Shown piece after piece: positions 7,871-17,150 of a stretch of 60,104 nt of DNA (the stretch's first letter is position 1; every line of letters starts with the position of its first letter). Both the position numbers and the translations under genes were made by a program. The stretch is from Leptolyngbya sp. FACHB-60 (GTDB lineage: Bacteria; Cyanobacteriota; Cyanobacteriia; Phormidesmidales; Phormidesmidaceae), in NCBI RefSeq assembly GCF_014695775.1, contig NZ_JACJOX010000061.1, positions 1 through 60,104 of the forward strand. Direction: 5' to 3'. The notes beneath the pieces are model-generated. The model was not told the DNA's origin. It was given only the letters and a program-made list of their open reading frames with translations, and searched no databases.

Positions 7871-9442
7871 TTATCGCTCCACCCTAGATTTAAAGAGCTG
7901 AACTATTTTGCTCACCACATCCTCGATGGAGAGGCCGTCGGTGTTGAGTGCGATCGCATCATCGGCCTGACGCAGGGGCGACACCCGGCGACTGCTATCT
8001 TTGCGATCGCGCTCACCAATGGCCTGCTCCAGATTGCTGAGGGATACGGCTGGCTGATCTTGGGCAGCTAAGTCGCGCTGGCGGCGGCGAGCCCGTTCAC
8101 CTACCGACGCGGTGAGAAAAATTTTCAGCTCCGCTTGGGGAAACACCTGGGTGCCAATGTCCCGACCTTCCATGACAACACCGCCGGTAACGCCATACTG
8201 CTGCTGCTGGCGCAGGAGAATCTCGCGCACCGTGGGCTGAGCTGACACTGCCGAGACCTCAGCCGTGACGGCGGTGCTGCGAATGGCCTGGGTCACTTCC
8301 TGGCCATTGAGCCAGATGCGGCTAGGATAGGCGGCAAAAGCCGAGTCATGGCCTGAGGCCTCTAGGCGAATTTCACAGTCCTGCACGAGCTCTGCGATCG
8401 CAACCTCGTCCTGCACGTCAATGCCGCGCTCCAGAATCAGCCAGGTCACCGCCCGATACATCGCGCCGCTGTCGAGATAAAGCAGGTTTAGCCGTTCGGC
8501 CACTTGGCGAGCCACAGTCGACTTACCGGCCCCAGCCGGCCCATCAATGGCCACAATCGGCTGGCGATCGCGCAGCAACATGTTGTCAATTAGCCGCGTG
8601 GTACCCAGGTGGGCCGCCACCGCCAGCATCCCCAACGTCTCCACCCGCTCAAGGGGTTGCAGGGTTTCGGGGTGCACCATCTCAACGTATTGAGGGCTTA
8701 GGGCAGGCTCCTGAGACAGTTCCGCATACACAGCCGCTATCAGGGCAGTACTCAGCCGCTCACCAGCTTGAAAGCACTGCTGGGCTGCCAACAACCCTCG
8801 GTAGATAACTGCCGCCTGCTGTCGCTCGACCTCACTCAAGTAGCTGTTGCGGGAGCTCAGAGCCAAACCGCTCGTCTCGCGTACCGTAGGGCAACCGACC
8901 AGTTGCCCAGGCAGGTTAAGATCGCGGCTCAAGCGTTTGAGAATGGCCAGCTGTTGAGCATCTTTATAGCCAAAGTAAGCGCGATCGGGAGCCACCAAAC
9001 TCAACAACTTAGTTACTACTGTCGCCACCCCCTCAAAGTGACCTGGCCGGTGGGGGCCACACAGCACCGCCACCATTGCCCTTGGCGGCATCACCCGAGT
9101 CATGGCGTCAGCCCGGGGCTGAGCAGCGCCATAGAAGGCAGTGGCAGTTGGCATAAACACCGCATCGACCCCAGCCTGTTCACACAGCCACAGGTCTTGC
9201 TCGGGAGTGTGAGGGTAACGAGCCAAATCCTCTAGGGGGCCAAACTGCAGCGGATTCACAAAAATGCTGACTACAACCACCCCGTTCTCCAGCCGAGCCC
9301 GTTCAATCAGGCTTAGATGGCCTTGGTGCAAATTGCCCATGGTCGGCACCAGCCCCACCGCTACGCCGTCCTCGGCGCTCTGCTCGCGGCGCATTTGGCC
9401 CAAATAGCGTCTTACTCCTTCAACTGTCTTGAGTACTCGCAC
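7871..9442 (-). CDS. panC-cmk: Fused pantothenate synthetase / cytidylate kinase
   Basis: 523 residues from GTG 9442. The N-terminal part (about 1-290) is PanC, which joins pantoate and beta-alanine using ATP for coenzyme A synthesis: VPTMGNLHQGHLSLI (HIGH-like nucleotide site), FVNPLQFGP, YFGYKDAQQL and LSSRNSYLS. The C-terminal part begins with VAIDGPAGAGKST (P-loop) and is CMP/dCMP kinase, with DSGAMYRAVTW, the VVMEGRDIGTQVFP motif and AIGERDRKDSSR. This fusion is a known cyanobacterial arrangement. It is complete and intact. An upstream start giving a longer protein is not seen. Confidence 0.97.
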   Translation of the reverse strand: MRVLKTVEGVRRYLGQMRREQSAEDGVAVGLVPTMGNLHQGHLSLIERARLENGVVVVSIFVNPLQFGPLEDLARYPHTPEQDLWLCEQAGVDAVFMPTATAFYGAAQPRADAMTRVMPPRAMVAVLCGPHRPGHFEGVATVVTKLLSLVAPDRAYFGYKDAQQLAILKRLSRDLNLPGQLVGCPTVRETSGLALSSRNSYLSEVERQQAAVIYRGLLAAQQCFQAGERLSTALIAAVYAELSQEPALSPQYVEMVHPETLQPLERVETLGMLAVAAHLGTTRLIDNMLLRDRQPIVAIDGPAGAGKSTVARQVAERLNLLYLDSGAMYRAVTWLILERGIDVQDEVAIAELVQDCEIRLEASGHDSAFAAYPSRIWLNGQEVTQAIRSTAVTAEVSAVSAQPTVREILLRQQQQYGVTGGVVMEGRDIGTQVFPQAELKIFLTASVGERARRRQRDLAAQDQPAVSLSNLEQAIGERDRKDSSRRVSPLRQADDAIALNTDGLSIEDVVSKIVQLFKSRVER

Positions 9443-9610
9443 AATCTCTTACCCTCTACTGCGTGAGTGTGTGACAGCTGAGTTTCTGGCCACCTCGCTC
9501 CAAAGGTAATACCGTACCAGATTTAAAGTCATGAGCATATTGCCAGTGCCCTACTCTTCCATGACTTTACTTCAGCTCTTTTGTAGCGCCAAGGCTAGAG
9601 CACACCGTCA

Positions 9611-9644
9611 AAAGCCCTCTCTAACCAAGTTGGTAAAGAGGGCT
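9611..9644 (-). terminator. Rho-independent terminator of the RlpA gene
   Basis: Read on the minus strand: AGCCCTCT, a 16-base loop, AGAGGGCT, then TTTT. It lies about 55 bp beyond the RlpA stop and points leftward, so it ends the rlpA transcript. Confidence 0.8.
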
Positions 9645-9697
9645 AGCTCAAACCCCCAAAGGAGCAATCTCCAGAGCAGCCAGGTTGGGCAGATCAA

Positions 9698-10807
9698 CTA
9701 CTCAGCCGACAGCACCTCTAGCTGCACGCGCGCCACTCCGCTGGCCCTCAAGCCAATATTGGTGGCCGCTGCGGCTGAAAGATCAATCACCCGACCGTGG
9801 CTGAAAGGGCCGCGATCGTTGATGCGCACCACCACAGACTGCCCCGTAGATACATTAGTCACCCGCACTCGAGTGCCAAAGGGCAAAGTGCGGTGGGCAG
9901 CCGTCAGGTCGTTTTGGTTAAACACCTCACCGCTGGCGCTACGTCGTCCGTGGAACCCAGGCCCATACCAGGAGGCCATGCCAGTGAGGGTAGAGGTTAC
10001 GATGCCAACTCGGGTGTCGGAAGCCGAAGGTTCGGGTAGGCCCTCAATGCTAGCCAGGGGAGGGGCATCGCCCAGCAGCCGCCGTAGTCGGTTGGCGATC
10101 TGAAGCGCATCTTCACCAGGGTTGCCAGTGGTGTCGGGCAAAATCGTCTCGCTATCAAGGGTGATTAGGGATTCTTCTCCCCAAGCCACCACAAATGACT
10201 CATCATCGCTGTCCCAGCGGGCCACAATAGTGTCAGCGTCGCCGTTAGCGGCCAGCTCCTGTAGACGAGACACAACGGTCTCGGCTCGGTGCTGGGGTTG
10301 GGCATCTGAGGCGACGGCAACGGTACCAAGGCTGGCACTCAGAGTTTCTAGCTCGCCGCCCACCAAGGTGACAACCGGAATCGAGCGAATGTAAACGGTA
10401 GCTGCTTGACGGGAGTCTAGGGCGTGGGAAAAGACGGTCGCTGTCTCGAGCGGATCGGCAGAGCCAGGGGGCTGAAGCGATAGCGCTGTGTCGGGTTCGG
10501 CAGGATGGCCTTGAGGGGCCTCTAGGGCGTGGGGAAAGACAGTCGCTGTCCCGAGAATGTCGTCAGTAGAACCAGAGGATTGAAGTAATAATGCTGAGTC
10601 TGGCTCGCTAGGCTCAAGAACTGGAGAGTCAGAATTCGTCAGCAAACCTGACTCAGGAGTTTGAGAAAGAACATTGGCATGATGCTCCGCTTCTGGATCC
10701 AGGGAGAGACTGTTATCGCCGCTATCCTGGGCTTGAGTAGGCAAAGGTGCTCCAAAGACGGACATAGCGACGGCAACCGTCAGTCCGCCCAATACGCGAT
10801 GTTTCAT
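9698..10807 (-). CDS. RlpA-family septal ring lytic transglycosylase-like protein
   Basis: 369 residues. RlpA proteins are periplasmic or outer-membrane enzymes that cleave naked glycan strands at the septum. An N-terminal signal peptide ends near AQA (residue 27). The C-terminal 100 residues are the double-psi beta-barrel: MASWYGPGFHGRRSASGE, NDLTAAHRTLPFGTRVRVTN and VVRINDRGPF with catalytic-type His and Asp, ending VIDLSAAAATNIG. The central region (about 140-250) is not recognised. Residues 68-96 and 104-131 are an imperfect duplication (PDSALLLQSSGS... and PDTALSLQPPGS..., each ending TATVF.HAL). No SPOR domain, unlike E. coli RlpA. Own terminator, so monocistronic. Confidence 0.88.
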   Translation of the reverse strand: MKHRVLGGLTVAVAMSVFGAPLPTQAQDSGDNSLSLDPEAEHHANVLSQTPESGLLTNSDSPVLEPSEPDSALLLQSSGSTDDILGTATVFPHALEAPQGHPAEPDTALSLQPPGSADPLETATVFSHALDSRQAATVYIRSIPVVTLVGGELETLSASLGTVAVASDAQPQHRAETVVSRLQELAANGDADTIVARWDSDDESFVVAWGEESLITLDSETILPDTTGNPGEDALQIANRLRRLLGDAPPLASIEGLPEPSASDTRVGIVTSTLTGMASWYGPGFHGRRSASGEVFNQNDLTAAHRTLPFGTRVRVTNVSTGQSVVVRINDRGPFSHGRVIDLSAAAATNIGLRASGVARVQLEVLSAE

Positions 10808-11425
10808 TTACACCAAAAGAATTCAGCAGGAGGAGCAGGGGATAAATCCTGGTCACGGAAAATGACTCAGAACAGGCAGCACAGGAATTGCCTTAAATCC
10901 CATACCCGTTGCAAATTGGTCTTCGGTTTTTTTGACGAAATGTAACCTAGCACGTTCGGATGACTTTGCGAATCCGGGCATCTACCGGCAGGCTTAGCCC
11001 TTGACTACAAAACAAAAAAGTAGCTGACCTGCCATAACTGGCTCAACCCGCTGTTGTAGCTGGGCTTGCCGGGTCTAAGCCACCTCGGTCAACTTTCGAA
11101 TTATTTATCTATGGAGTCAACCGAGTTATGTAAGATTAATCAATCTGTTCATCGTTTTGACAGAGTTCCGTCAACAAAAGGTGAAGTTCCCAGAACCCTA
11201 AACGTGCGTTTGGTTGCCAAATGTCCCTGATGACGATGCCCTATTAAGGTCAAAATCAACCCCCTGACGCCTTGAATAAGCACTAGGGAAATAGCCTTTT
11301 TGGATCCAAAAGATAGAAAGTTAGAACTGCGACTGGGGCGATCGCCGCTGCTGATTCTCTTGCCCATTGACGAAGCTCACCCCCGTTTCTAAGGTAAGAG
11401 ACTGGCCATACAGGAGATTGACCCC
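10808..11425. other. 618-bp intergenic region between divergent rlpA-like gene and purM
   Basis: It carries the promoters of both flanking genes. A short minus-strand open frame at 11149-11367 has no recognisable family, codon pattern or ribosome site, and I leave it out. I see no riboswitch or RNA gene. CAGGAG at 11411-11416 is the purM ribosome-binding site. Confidence 0.5.
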
Positions 11426-12478
11426 ATGGACTATCGGGATGCTGGTGTAGACGTAGAGGCAGGGCGTGACTTTGTGCAGCGCATTCGCACCCTGGTAGAC
11501 AGCACTCGCCGCCCAGAGGTGTTAGGGGGCTTGGGAGGCTTCAGCGGCCTCTGCGAACTGCCCGCTGGCTACCGCGAGCCCGTGCTGGTGTCGGGCACCG
11601 ATGGCGTGGGGACCAAACTCAAAATTGCCCAGATCACCCAGCGCCACAGCACCGTCGGTATCGATCTGGTAGCCATGTGCGTGAACGACATTCTTACCAG
11701 CGGGGCCGAACCGCTATTTTTTCTCGACTATTTGGCTACGGGCAAGCTCGAGCCCGCCGCCCTAGCGGAGGTGGTAGAGGGCATTGCGGCTGGCTGCCGG
11801 CTGGCCGGCTGTGCTCTGTTGGGGGGCGAAACCGCCGAGATGCCCGGCTTCTATGGCCCGGGTGAATACGACTTAGCGGGGTTCTGTGTCGGTGTAGTCG
11901 AGAAGTCTCAGATTTTAGATGGCAGTCAGGTGCAGGTGGGCGATCGCATCATTGGCTTAGCTAGCAGCGGTGTGCACAGCAACGGCTTTAGCCTAGTGCG
12001 TAAGGTAGTGGCCGAGGGTCAGCGCACTGACGCCACCAGCACTGGCTATACCTGGGACGAAACCATACCGGCGCTGGGCAGCCACAGCCTAGGGGAAATC
12101 TTTCTCACCCCCACGCGCATCTATGTAGAGCCTGTACTCAAGGCTCGCCGAGAAGGGCTCACTATCCACGGCATGGCCCACATCACGGGTGGCGGTCTGC
12201 CCGAAAACCTGCCCCGCTGCCTGGGGCCAGATCAGAGCATTCACATCCAGAGGGGCAGCTGGCCGGTGCCCCCAGTGTTTAGCTGGCTAGCCGAGGCGGG
12301 GCAGGTGCCAGCCGCCGATCTCTACAACACGTTTAATATGGGCCTTGGCTTTGCTTTAGTGGTTCCTCCCCAAGAGAGCGATCGCGCCCTCGCCTGGTTG
12401 GCCCAGCACCAGGTCGAAGCCCACCTGGTGGGCGAGGTGATCTCGGGATCGGGATCGGTAACGGGCCTGCCCGAGTAG
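11426..12478 (+). CDS. purM: Phosphoribosylformylglycinamidine cyclo-ligase (AIR synthetase)
   Basis: 350 residues from ATG 11426, with CAGGAG 9 bases upstream. PurM closes the imidazole ring in purine synthesis, using ATP. Family motifs are in order: YRDAGVDVEAG at the N-terminus, VLVSGTDGVGTKLKIA, VGIDLVAMCVNDIL, FFLDYLATG, GGETAEMPGFY, DRIIGLASSGVHSNGFSLVR, and GMAHITGGGLPENLPR. Full length and intact. The next gene downstream is 128 bp away and functionally unrelated. Confidence 0.97.
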   Translation: MDYRDAGVDVEAGRDFVQRIRTLVDSTRRPEVLGGLGGFSGLCELPAGYREPVLVSGTDGVGTKLKIAQITQRHSTVGIDLVAMCVNDILTSGAEPLFFLDYLATGKLEPAALAEVVEGIAAGCRLAGCALLGGETAEMPGFYGPGEYDLAGFCVGVVEKSQILDGSQVQVGDRIIGLASSGVHSNGFSLVRKVVAEGQRTDATSTGYTWDETIPALGSHSLGEIFLTPTRIYVEPVLKARREGLTIHGMAHITGGGLPENLPRCLGPDQSIHIQRGSWPVPPVFSWLAEAGQVPAADLYNTFNMGLGFALVVPPQESDRALAWLAQHQVEAHLVGEVISGSGSVTGLPE

Positions 12479-12606
12479 CCTCCTCACCTTAATGAAGCAC
12501 CACGGCATCACTCAACGACAGCGCTGATCCGAAGCCTTGCTGAAGAACCCCCCGTTCTGCCTCAATAGCCGATACCGTAGAGGGGCAGCATGATTAGGAA
12601 CATCCG

Positions 12607-13461
12607 TTGAAATCTTCGACGCTAAACTGGCCACCAGTGGTGCTGAGCTTTCTCGCCATTGTGGCCTTGGCTCTGTTAACCAGCAGCTTTGTCATTATTA
12701 ACCCTGGACAGGCTGGGGTATTGAGTGTTTTGGGAAAATCTCAGGATGGAGCGCTGATAGAAGGCATTCACCTGAAGCCACCGATCGTGTCTACGGTCGA
12801 TGTGTACGACGTCACGGTGCAGAAGTTTGAGGTGCCAGCCCAAAGCTCCACCAAAGATCTGCAAGACCTCTCGGGCCGCTTTGCTATTAACTTTCGCCTT
12901 GACCCTACTGAGGTCGTGAACATTCGCCGCACCCAAGGCACACTCGAAAACTTGGTATCCAAAATTGTGGCACCCCAGACCCAGGAGTCGTTTAAGATCG
13001 CCGCCGCTCGCCGCACGGTCGAAGAGGCAATCACCCAGCGGGCCGAACTCAAGCAAGACTTTGACGATGCCCTCACCACACGCTTGGCTAAGTACGGCAT
13101 TTTGGTGCTAGATACCAGCGTGGTCGACTTGACTTTCTCGACCGATTTTGCCAAGGCCGTAGAAGATAAGCAAATTGCCGAACAGCGCGCCCGCCGCGCC
13201 GTCTACATTGCGCAAGAAGCAGAGCAGGAAGCACAAGCCGAAATCAACCGGGCCAAGGGCCGCGCCGAAGCCCAGCGCTTGATTGCTGAAACCCTAAAGG
13301 CCAAGGGTGGTCAGCTCGTCCTGCAAAAAGAGGCGATCGAGGCTTGGAAAGGAGGAGGCGCTCAAGTCCCCAGAGTCTTGGTGATGGGTCAAGGGAGCAA
13401 TATGCCGCTCCTGTTTGACCTACAGCAGGTCGCCAGTGACGAGACAGATCAGCCAGGCTAG
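12607..13461 (+). CDS. Prohibitin/SPFH (band 7) family membrane protein
   Basis: 284 residues from TTG 12607; no better start with a ribosome site is evident. One N-terminal membrane segment (about 10-30) is followed by the SPFH domain: FVIINPGQAGVLSVLGK, EGIHLKPP, then IAAARRTVEEAITQRAEL and the amphipathic region EQRARRAVYIAQEAEQEA, which forms the oligomerising coiled coil. Prohibitin-like proteins scaffold membrane microdomains and often associate with proteases. A second, lipoprotein-type SPFH gene lies at 39500-40327. Intact; converges on the RodZ-like gene with a hairpin between. Confidence 0.9.
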   Translation: MKSSTLNWPPVVLSFLAIVALALLTSSFVIINPGQAGVLSVLGKSQDGALIEGIHLKPPIVSTVDVYDVTVQKFEVPAQSSTKDLQDLSGRFAINFRLDPTEVVNIRRTQGTLENLVSKIVAPQTQESFKIAAARRTVEEAITQRAELKQDFDDALTTRLAKYGILVLDTSVVDLTFSTDFAKAVEDKQIAEQRARRAVYIAQEAEQEAQAEINRAKGRAEAQRLIAETLKAKGGQLVLQKEAIEAWKGGGAQVPRVLVMGQGSNMPLLFDLQQVASDETDQPG

Positions 13462-13481
13462 CCCAGTGGCCCAAAAAGCAT

Positions 13482-13519
13482 GACCCTGCTTGCGCCGTTA
13501 AAATGGCGCAAGCAGGGTC
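13482..13519. terminator. 15-bp perfect hairpin between convergent genes
   Basis: GACCCTGCTTGCGCC, loop of 8, GGCGCAAGCAGGGTC. It sits 20 bp past the SPFH stop and 21 bp before the stop of the opposing gene. There is no T-run after the stem, so it is a bidirectional transcription barrier rather than a classical terminator. Confidence 0.65.
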
Positions 13520-13540
13520 AGCGTCTCTCAGAACAGGGGT

Positions 13541-14317
13541 TTACCAGGCTAGGCTAATGGCATCAATGGGGGAGTAGGTAATCTCTCGCACCATCCCAGG
13601 CTGACCCAGGGCTTCGGCCTGTTTGTCGTTATGGCTGACCATTACAGCACCAGCATTGCCTGCTCGAACCGTTAAGGCTTGATCTGCGGTCCATAGACGG
13701 GTATCGCCGGGCTGCAAAATGCCTTCAAACTCAGTTCTACCGTCAGAGGTCACGCGCAGCCAAGACTGGGCCGTGAGCGTCATTTTGACTTTGATCGGAG
13801 CTTGAGGATCCTCAGGCTCGATAGCGGCGGGGGCAGGGGTATTATTCGCTGGGTTAGCCGGTGCCTCGACCCCCTCCAGGGGGTTTAAGGGAGGCAATAT
13901 AGTCACTTCTGGGGCCGTCTGCCGCAGCACGTAGGATAGTCCGCTAACGGCCGCGACCAGCAGCAAAAAATAGGCCCCATAGAGGTGCAAAGGGCGCAGC
14001 TGTGCGGCTGGAGTCTCTTTCCATGAGGTCCGCTGGATGCGGGGTGGAGTAAAAAACTGACTGGCGAGGGTCTCGCCGTCGAGGTCAAGGGCATCGCCGT
14101 AGCGGCGCAGGAGACCACGGATGTAGACCGGTTCGGGCAGCCCATCTAGATCGCCCTGTTCAATGGCGGTCAACAGGGTAGGACGAATTAGGGTTTTTTC
14201 AGCCATGACCTCTAGGCTTTGCTCCTGCTGCTGGCGAGCCAATCGCAGCAGAGCACCAAGTTCCGAGAGCTGTTCTCGGTAGAGGGCATTAGGGTCAACC
14301 AACTCTTTTGTCTTCAT
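13541..14317 (-). CDS. RodZ-like protein: helix-turn-helix, membrane segment, DUF4115
   Basis: 258 residues. An N-terminal HTH_25 domain (about 17-85: LGALLRLARQQQEQSLEVMA, then TAIEQGDLDGLPEPVYIRG) is followed by a membrane span near residues 113-130 and a periplasmic DUF4115 beta domain (about 175-255, with MTLTAQSWLRVTSDG and FEGILQPGDTRLW). This is the architecture of RodZ, which links MreB filaments to the elongasome. A Pro/Asn/Glu-rich linker joins the membrane segment and DUF4115. It lies 33 bp after the pseudouridine synthase gene on the same strand, so they may share a transcript. Confidence 0.85.
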   Translation of the reverse strand: MKTKELVDPNALYREQLSELGALLRLARQQQEQSLEVMAEKTLIRPTLLTAIEQGDLDGLPEPVYIRGLLRRYGDALDLDGETLASQFFTPPRIQRTSWKETPAAQLRPLHLYGAYFLLLVAAVSGLSYVLRQTAPEVTILPPLNPLEGVEAPANPANNTPAPAAIEPEDPQAPIKVKMTLTAQSWLRVTSDGRTEFEGILQPGDTRLWTADQALTVRAGNAGAVMVSHNDKQAEALGQPGMVREITYSPIDAISLAW

Positions 14318-14349
14318 ACAGGGAAAATCTAGCTCAAGACGGCGAACAG

Positions 14350-15132
14350 CTAATGAGTGACGGAGACAGTTTGCTGAGAGGTTGATTGAACCAATGACTC
14401 AGCTAATAATGCCTCAATTTCGGCAGATGATAAAGCCCTGTAAGCCCCCACACCTAAGTTGCCCAGCGTGACTGAACCCACTGCGGTTCGGTGTAAGTTT
14501 ATCACCCGATGACCTAGGGCCTTGGCCACTCGGCGGATCTGCCGGTTGCGCCCTTCTTGAAGAATAACCTCAAGCTGGGTTTGGTTGGGGTTGGTGGCAA
14601 TCACTCGCACTTGGGCAGGGCGGGTCAGCTGGCGATCGAGCCAGATACCCTGTCGCCAAGCGTCGAGGGCTGAGGGCGACAGCTGACCATCGAGATACAC
14701 CCGATAGGTTTTAGAGACGTCATGGCGGGGATGAGTGAGCCGGAAGGTGAAGTCACCATCGTTGGTGAGCAGCAGCGCTCCAGTTGTGTAGGCATCTAGT
14801 CGCCCTACGGGGTGAATGCCAACGGTTTGCAGCTCAGGGGGTAGAGCATTCAGCACGGTAAGGCGCTCCTGAGGATCCGCACAGGTAGACACCATGCCAA
14901 GGGGCTTGTGCAGGAGCAGATAGTGCTGGGTAGGCCGATGATGGGCCTGGAGGGGTTGTTGATTGACTTCTATGCGATCGCAGCTAGGGTCAGCCCGCTG
15001 GCCCAAGTGGGCTACGACACCGTTAACCTGCACCTGCCCAGCCTCAATCATCTGCTCGGCCTGCCGTCGGGAGGCAACCCCGTACTGAGAGAGAATTTTT
15101 TGTAGCCGTTCTGCCATGACGTGGTGACGCAT
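14350..15132 (-). CDS. RsuA/RluB-family rRNA pseudouridine synthase
   Basis: 260 residues from ATG 15132; an internal ATG at 15117 (MAERLQKIL) is an equally good start. It isomerises a specific uridine in rRNA. An N-terminal S4 RNA-binding domain (RLQKILSQYGVASRRQAEQM) precedes the catalytic domain with the GRLD motif (HPVGRLDAYTTGALLLTN, nucleophile Asp), KTYRVYLDG and the C-terminal EGRNRQIRRVAKALGH. Which rRNA position it modifies cannot be decided here. First gene of a probable two-gene unit with the RodZ-like gene. Confidence 0.92.
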   Translation of the reverse strand: MRHHVMAERLQKILSQYGVASRRQAEQMIEAGQVQVNGVVAHLGQRADPSCDRIEVNQQPLQAHHRPTQHYLLLHKPLGMVSTCADPQERLTVLNALPPELQTVGIHPVGRLDAYTTGALLLTNDGDFTFRLTHPRHDVSKTYRVYLDGQLSPSALDAWRQGIWLDRQLTRPAQVRVIATNPNQTQLEVILQEGRNRQIRRVAKALGHRVINLHRTAVGSVTLGNLGVGAYRALSSAEIEALLAESLVQSTSQQTVSVTH

Positions 15133-15292
15133 AGATAGGGTGACCCCGGCAGGGTTTAGTCATCCTGCTTAACAATTATGGCAGCAATCTAGGGCATCTG
15201 AGTATAAGTTCTTACTAAGATCTCTAAGTAGCGCTGCTTAACTCAGTCAATGGGCTGGCGGTCAAGGGCGACGAAACACCCCTTATAGCAAG

Positions 15293-16651
15293 CTACTCAG
15301 CCTGGGTAGCCGGCAACCGCAGCCGCAGCCAGCCGCCACCCAGCTCGGGGTGATTGGCGGCGGTAATTGTGCCATTGTGAGCCTCTATAATTTGACTCAC
15401 AATGGCTAGGCCCAGCCCTGTACCCCGGCCAATTTCTGAAGCGGTCCCGGCATTTACAGGAATCAGGTCAACTAGCGAGTCAGCGCGAGTGCGTGAGGGA
15501 TCGGCTCGATAAAAGCGGTCAAAAATATAAGGCAGATCTTTAGCATTAAAGCCCGGTCCCATATCCATCACGTCGAGGATTAGCGTATCTGGCTCTGAGT
15601 TTTCGGCATCGTGACCCAACGCTAGGGCAGACCTTGGCTCTGACAACCGAACATATACGGTGGCGCGACTGGGACTGTGCTTAATAGCGTTGTCGATCAG
15701 GTTTAGCAGCACCCGATGAAAGAGCGGCTCATCGAGACTCGTTATGCAGTGGCAGGGGCCATCGTAAGCTAGCTTGAGTGCTTTGACCTCGGCCAGAGGT
15801 TCTAGACTAATCCAGGCCCGTTGAACCAGCTGGGGCAGATCGACAGGCTTGAGGCTCAGGCCCTGAAACTGGTCACCCTGGAGACGGCTGAGATTCAATA
15901 GATCTTCGACTAAGTTGCTGAGCCGAATGGTTTCGTTAACCAAGCGGTCAAGCCAGCGGCGTTGACTCTCATCAACGCGGGGCTGGAGGGTTTCGGCCAC
16001 CAGGCGAATGGATGTCAGGGGGGTCTTGAGTTCATGGGCGACGTCAGAGGTCCAGCGATCGCGCTGCTGCACCAGCAACGCGGCCTCTTGGCGGTTCTCT
16101 AAAAATACGCCAACTTCCCCCCCGTCGAGGGGAATGGCATAGCCCCGCAGGGGAAAAGTGGGCTCTTCTTTAGGGTGCAGTGGATCCGGAGAAATCTGAT
16201 AGAGCATCCACTCGCGCTGGCAGCAGGTTTGCTTCTCACGGGTTTCTTCAATCAGCGCGTCGAGTTCGTAGGAGCGGGCGACCTCTAGCAGCAGACGGCG
16301 ACGCTGCACTGGCCCCGTCAGGGGCTGATTCATTTTGAGCAATCGGTTGGCTTGGTCGTTGCACCAAACCAGCTGGTTTTCTTCATCGACCTGTAGATAA
16401 CCGATGGGAGCCGTCTGTAAAATGCGCTCTAGGGTATCGCGGCTAGTGCCCAGCGATTGCAGCTGCCGCTGCTGCTGAGGCTGGGTTTTTACTAACTGCT
16501 CAACCTGCTCTAGGGCAGTGGGCCAATCGGTCGCTTGCAGTGTCTTAATTAAACGCCGCTCGCGGTACCGCTGCTGCCGCTGCTGCCGCTGCTGCCAAAA
16601 TAGCAGTAGCACTCCTGTAGCTAACCCCAGCAGATATGCAAAGATAACCAA
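15293..16651 (-). CDS. PAS-containing sensor histidine kinase, SphS/PhoR-like
   Basis: 452 residues from TTG 16651 (an in-frame TGA lies 8 codons upstream and no ATG is available). One N-terminal membrane helix (about 3-20) precedes a Gln/Arg-rich stretch, a PAS domain (about 75-200, PIGYLQVDEENQLVWCNDQA), HisKA with the phosphoacceptor in DVAHELKTPLTSIR, and HATPase_c with the N box LLNLIDNAIKHSP, G1 DMGPGFNAKDLPYIFDRFYR and G2 GRGTGLGLAIV. Single membrane anchor plus PAS is the layout of cyanobacterial SphS, the phosphate-starvation kinase; that assignment is inference, as no response regulator lies beside it. Confidence 0.88.
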   Translation of the reverse strand: MVIFAYLLGLATGVLLLFWQQRQQRQQRYRERRLIKTLQATDWPTALEQVEQLVKTQPQQQRQLQSLGTSRDTLERILQTAPIGYLQVDEENQLVWCNDQANRLLKMNQPLTGPVQRRRLLLEVARSYELDALIEETREKQTCCQREWMLYQISPDPLHPKEEPTFPLRGYAIPLDGGEVGVFLENRQEAALLVQQRDRWTSDVAHELKTPLTSIRLVAETLQPRVDESQRRWLDRLVNETIRLSNLVEDLLNLSRLQGDQFQGLSLKPVDLPQLVQRAWISLEPLAEVKALKLAYDGPCHCITSLDEPLFHRVLLNLIDNAIKHSPSRATVYVRLSEPRSALALGHDAENSEPDTLILDVMDMGPGFNAKDLPYIFDRFYRADPSRTRADSLVDLIPVNAGTASEIGRGTGLGLAIVSQIIEAHNGTITAANHPELGGGWLRLRLPATQAE

Positions 16652-16696
16652 GCTTTTTCCCGGCCGCAGCGATCACGTCTTGTCCAAGCCTATCGC

Positions 16697-16724
16697 ACAA
16701 AAAAGCACCCCCACGGAGGTGCTT
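16697..16724 (-). terminator. Terminator of the DUF4278 gene
   Basis: On the minus strand: AAGCACC, 8-base loop, GGTGCTTTTTTG. It lies about 105 bp beyond the stop at 16830 and directly upstream of the histidine kinase gene, which therefore probably has its own promoter. Confidence 0.8.
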
Positions 16725-16829
16725 CAGTAAAATGACGACTCAGGTAATCTCCTACCCATTAAAAATAGTTGGCGGTGGCTCCAGCCTTACAGCTAAAACC
16801 ACCGCTCAGCCTAACCGGGCAAACTTAGC

Positions 16830-17000
16830 TTATCGGACAGTGGCCCCACGATACTTGAGACCCTGGGGGTGCTCAGCTTGAATCTGGGGTGCTACATGGC
16901 GGGTAGCAACAGCGCCACGGTAGCGACCGATAACTTCTTCAGACACATTGACCTGAGCAATAGCCGGTTCGTAATCAACGCCGCGATATTTCAAGGACAT
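16830..17000 (-). CDS. DUF4278 family small protein
   Basis: A 56-residue protein with ATG at 17000 and TAA at 16830. It opens MSLKYRGVDYEP and repeats the YRG motif at residues 5-8, 27-30 and 50-53 (YRGV, YRGA, YRGA), the hallmark of cyanobacterial DUF4278 proteins. The function is unknown. GAGAGG-like purines precede the start and a strong terminator follows, so it is a self-contained monocistronic gene, plausibly well expressed. The 150 bp upstream are AT-rich, ending at the large palindrome at 17151-17210. Confidence 0.85.
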   Translation of the reverse strand: MSLKYRGVDYEPAIAQVNVSEEVIGRYRGAVATRHVAPQIQAEHPQGLKYRGATVR

Positions 17001-17150
17001 CTCTCGCCTCTCCTTAAAGAATGAAGGTGTATAAACAGAGGCGCGTTCCTTCGAGCTGAAGCTCTACTTCCGTCTCTCACTGAGAGATGAACGATTTGTT
17101 TCTGTATTCATTGTTACCGTTCTACCCGTAAATGTCAAGTCTTTTTTATC

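Noticed and set aside
11149..11367. Minus-strand 72-codon frame
   Set aside because: No family resemblance, no ribosome site, and basic, low-complexity residues; probably not a gene.
10808..11425. Riboswitch or PurR-like control upstream of purM
   Set aside because: No conserved riboswitch core or PurR palindrome could be seen.
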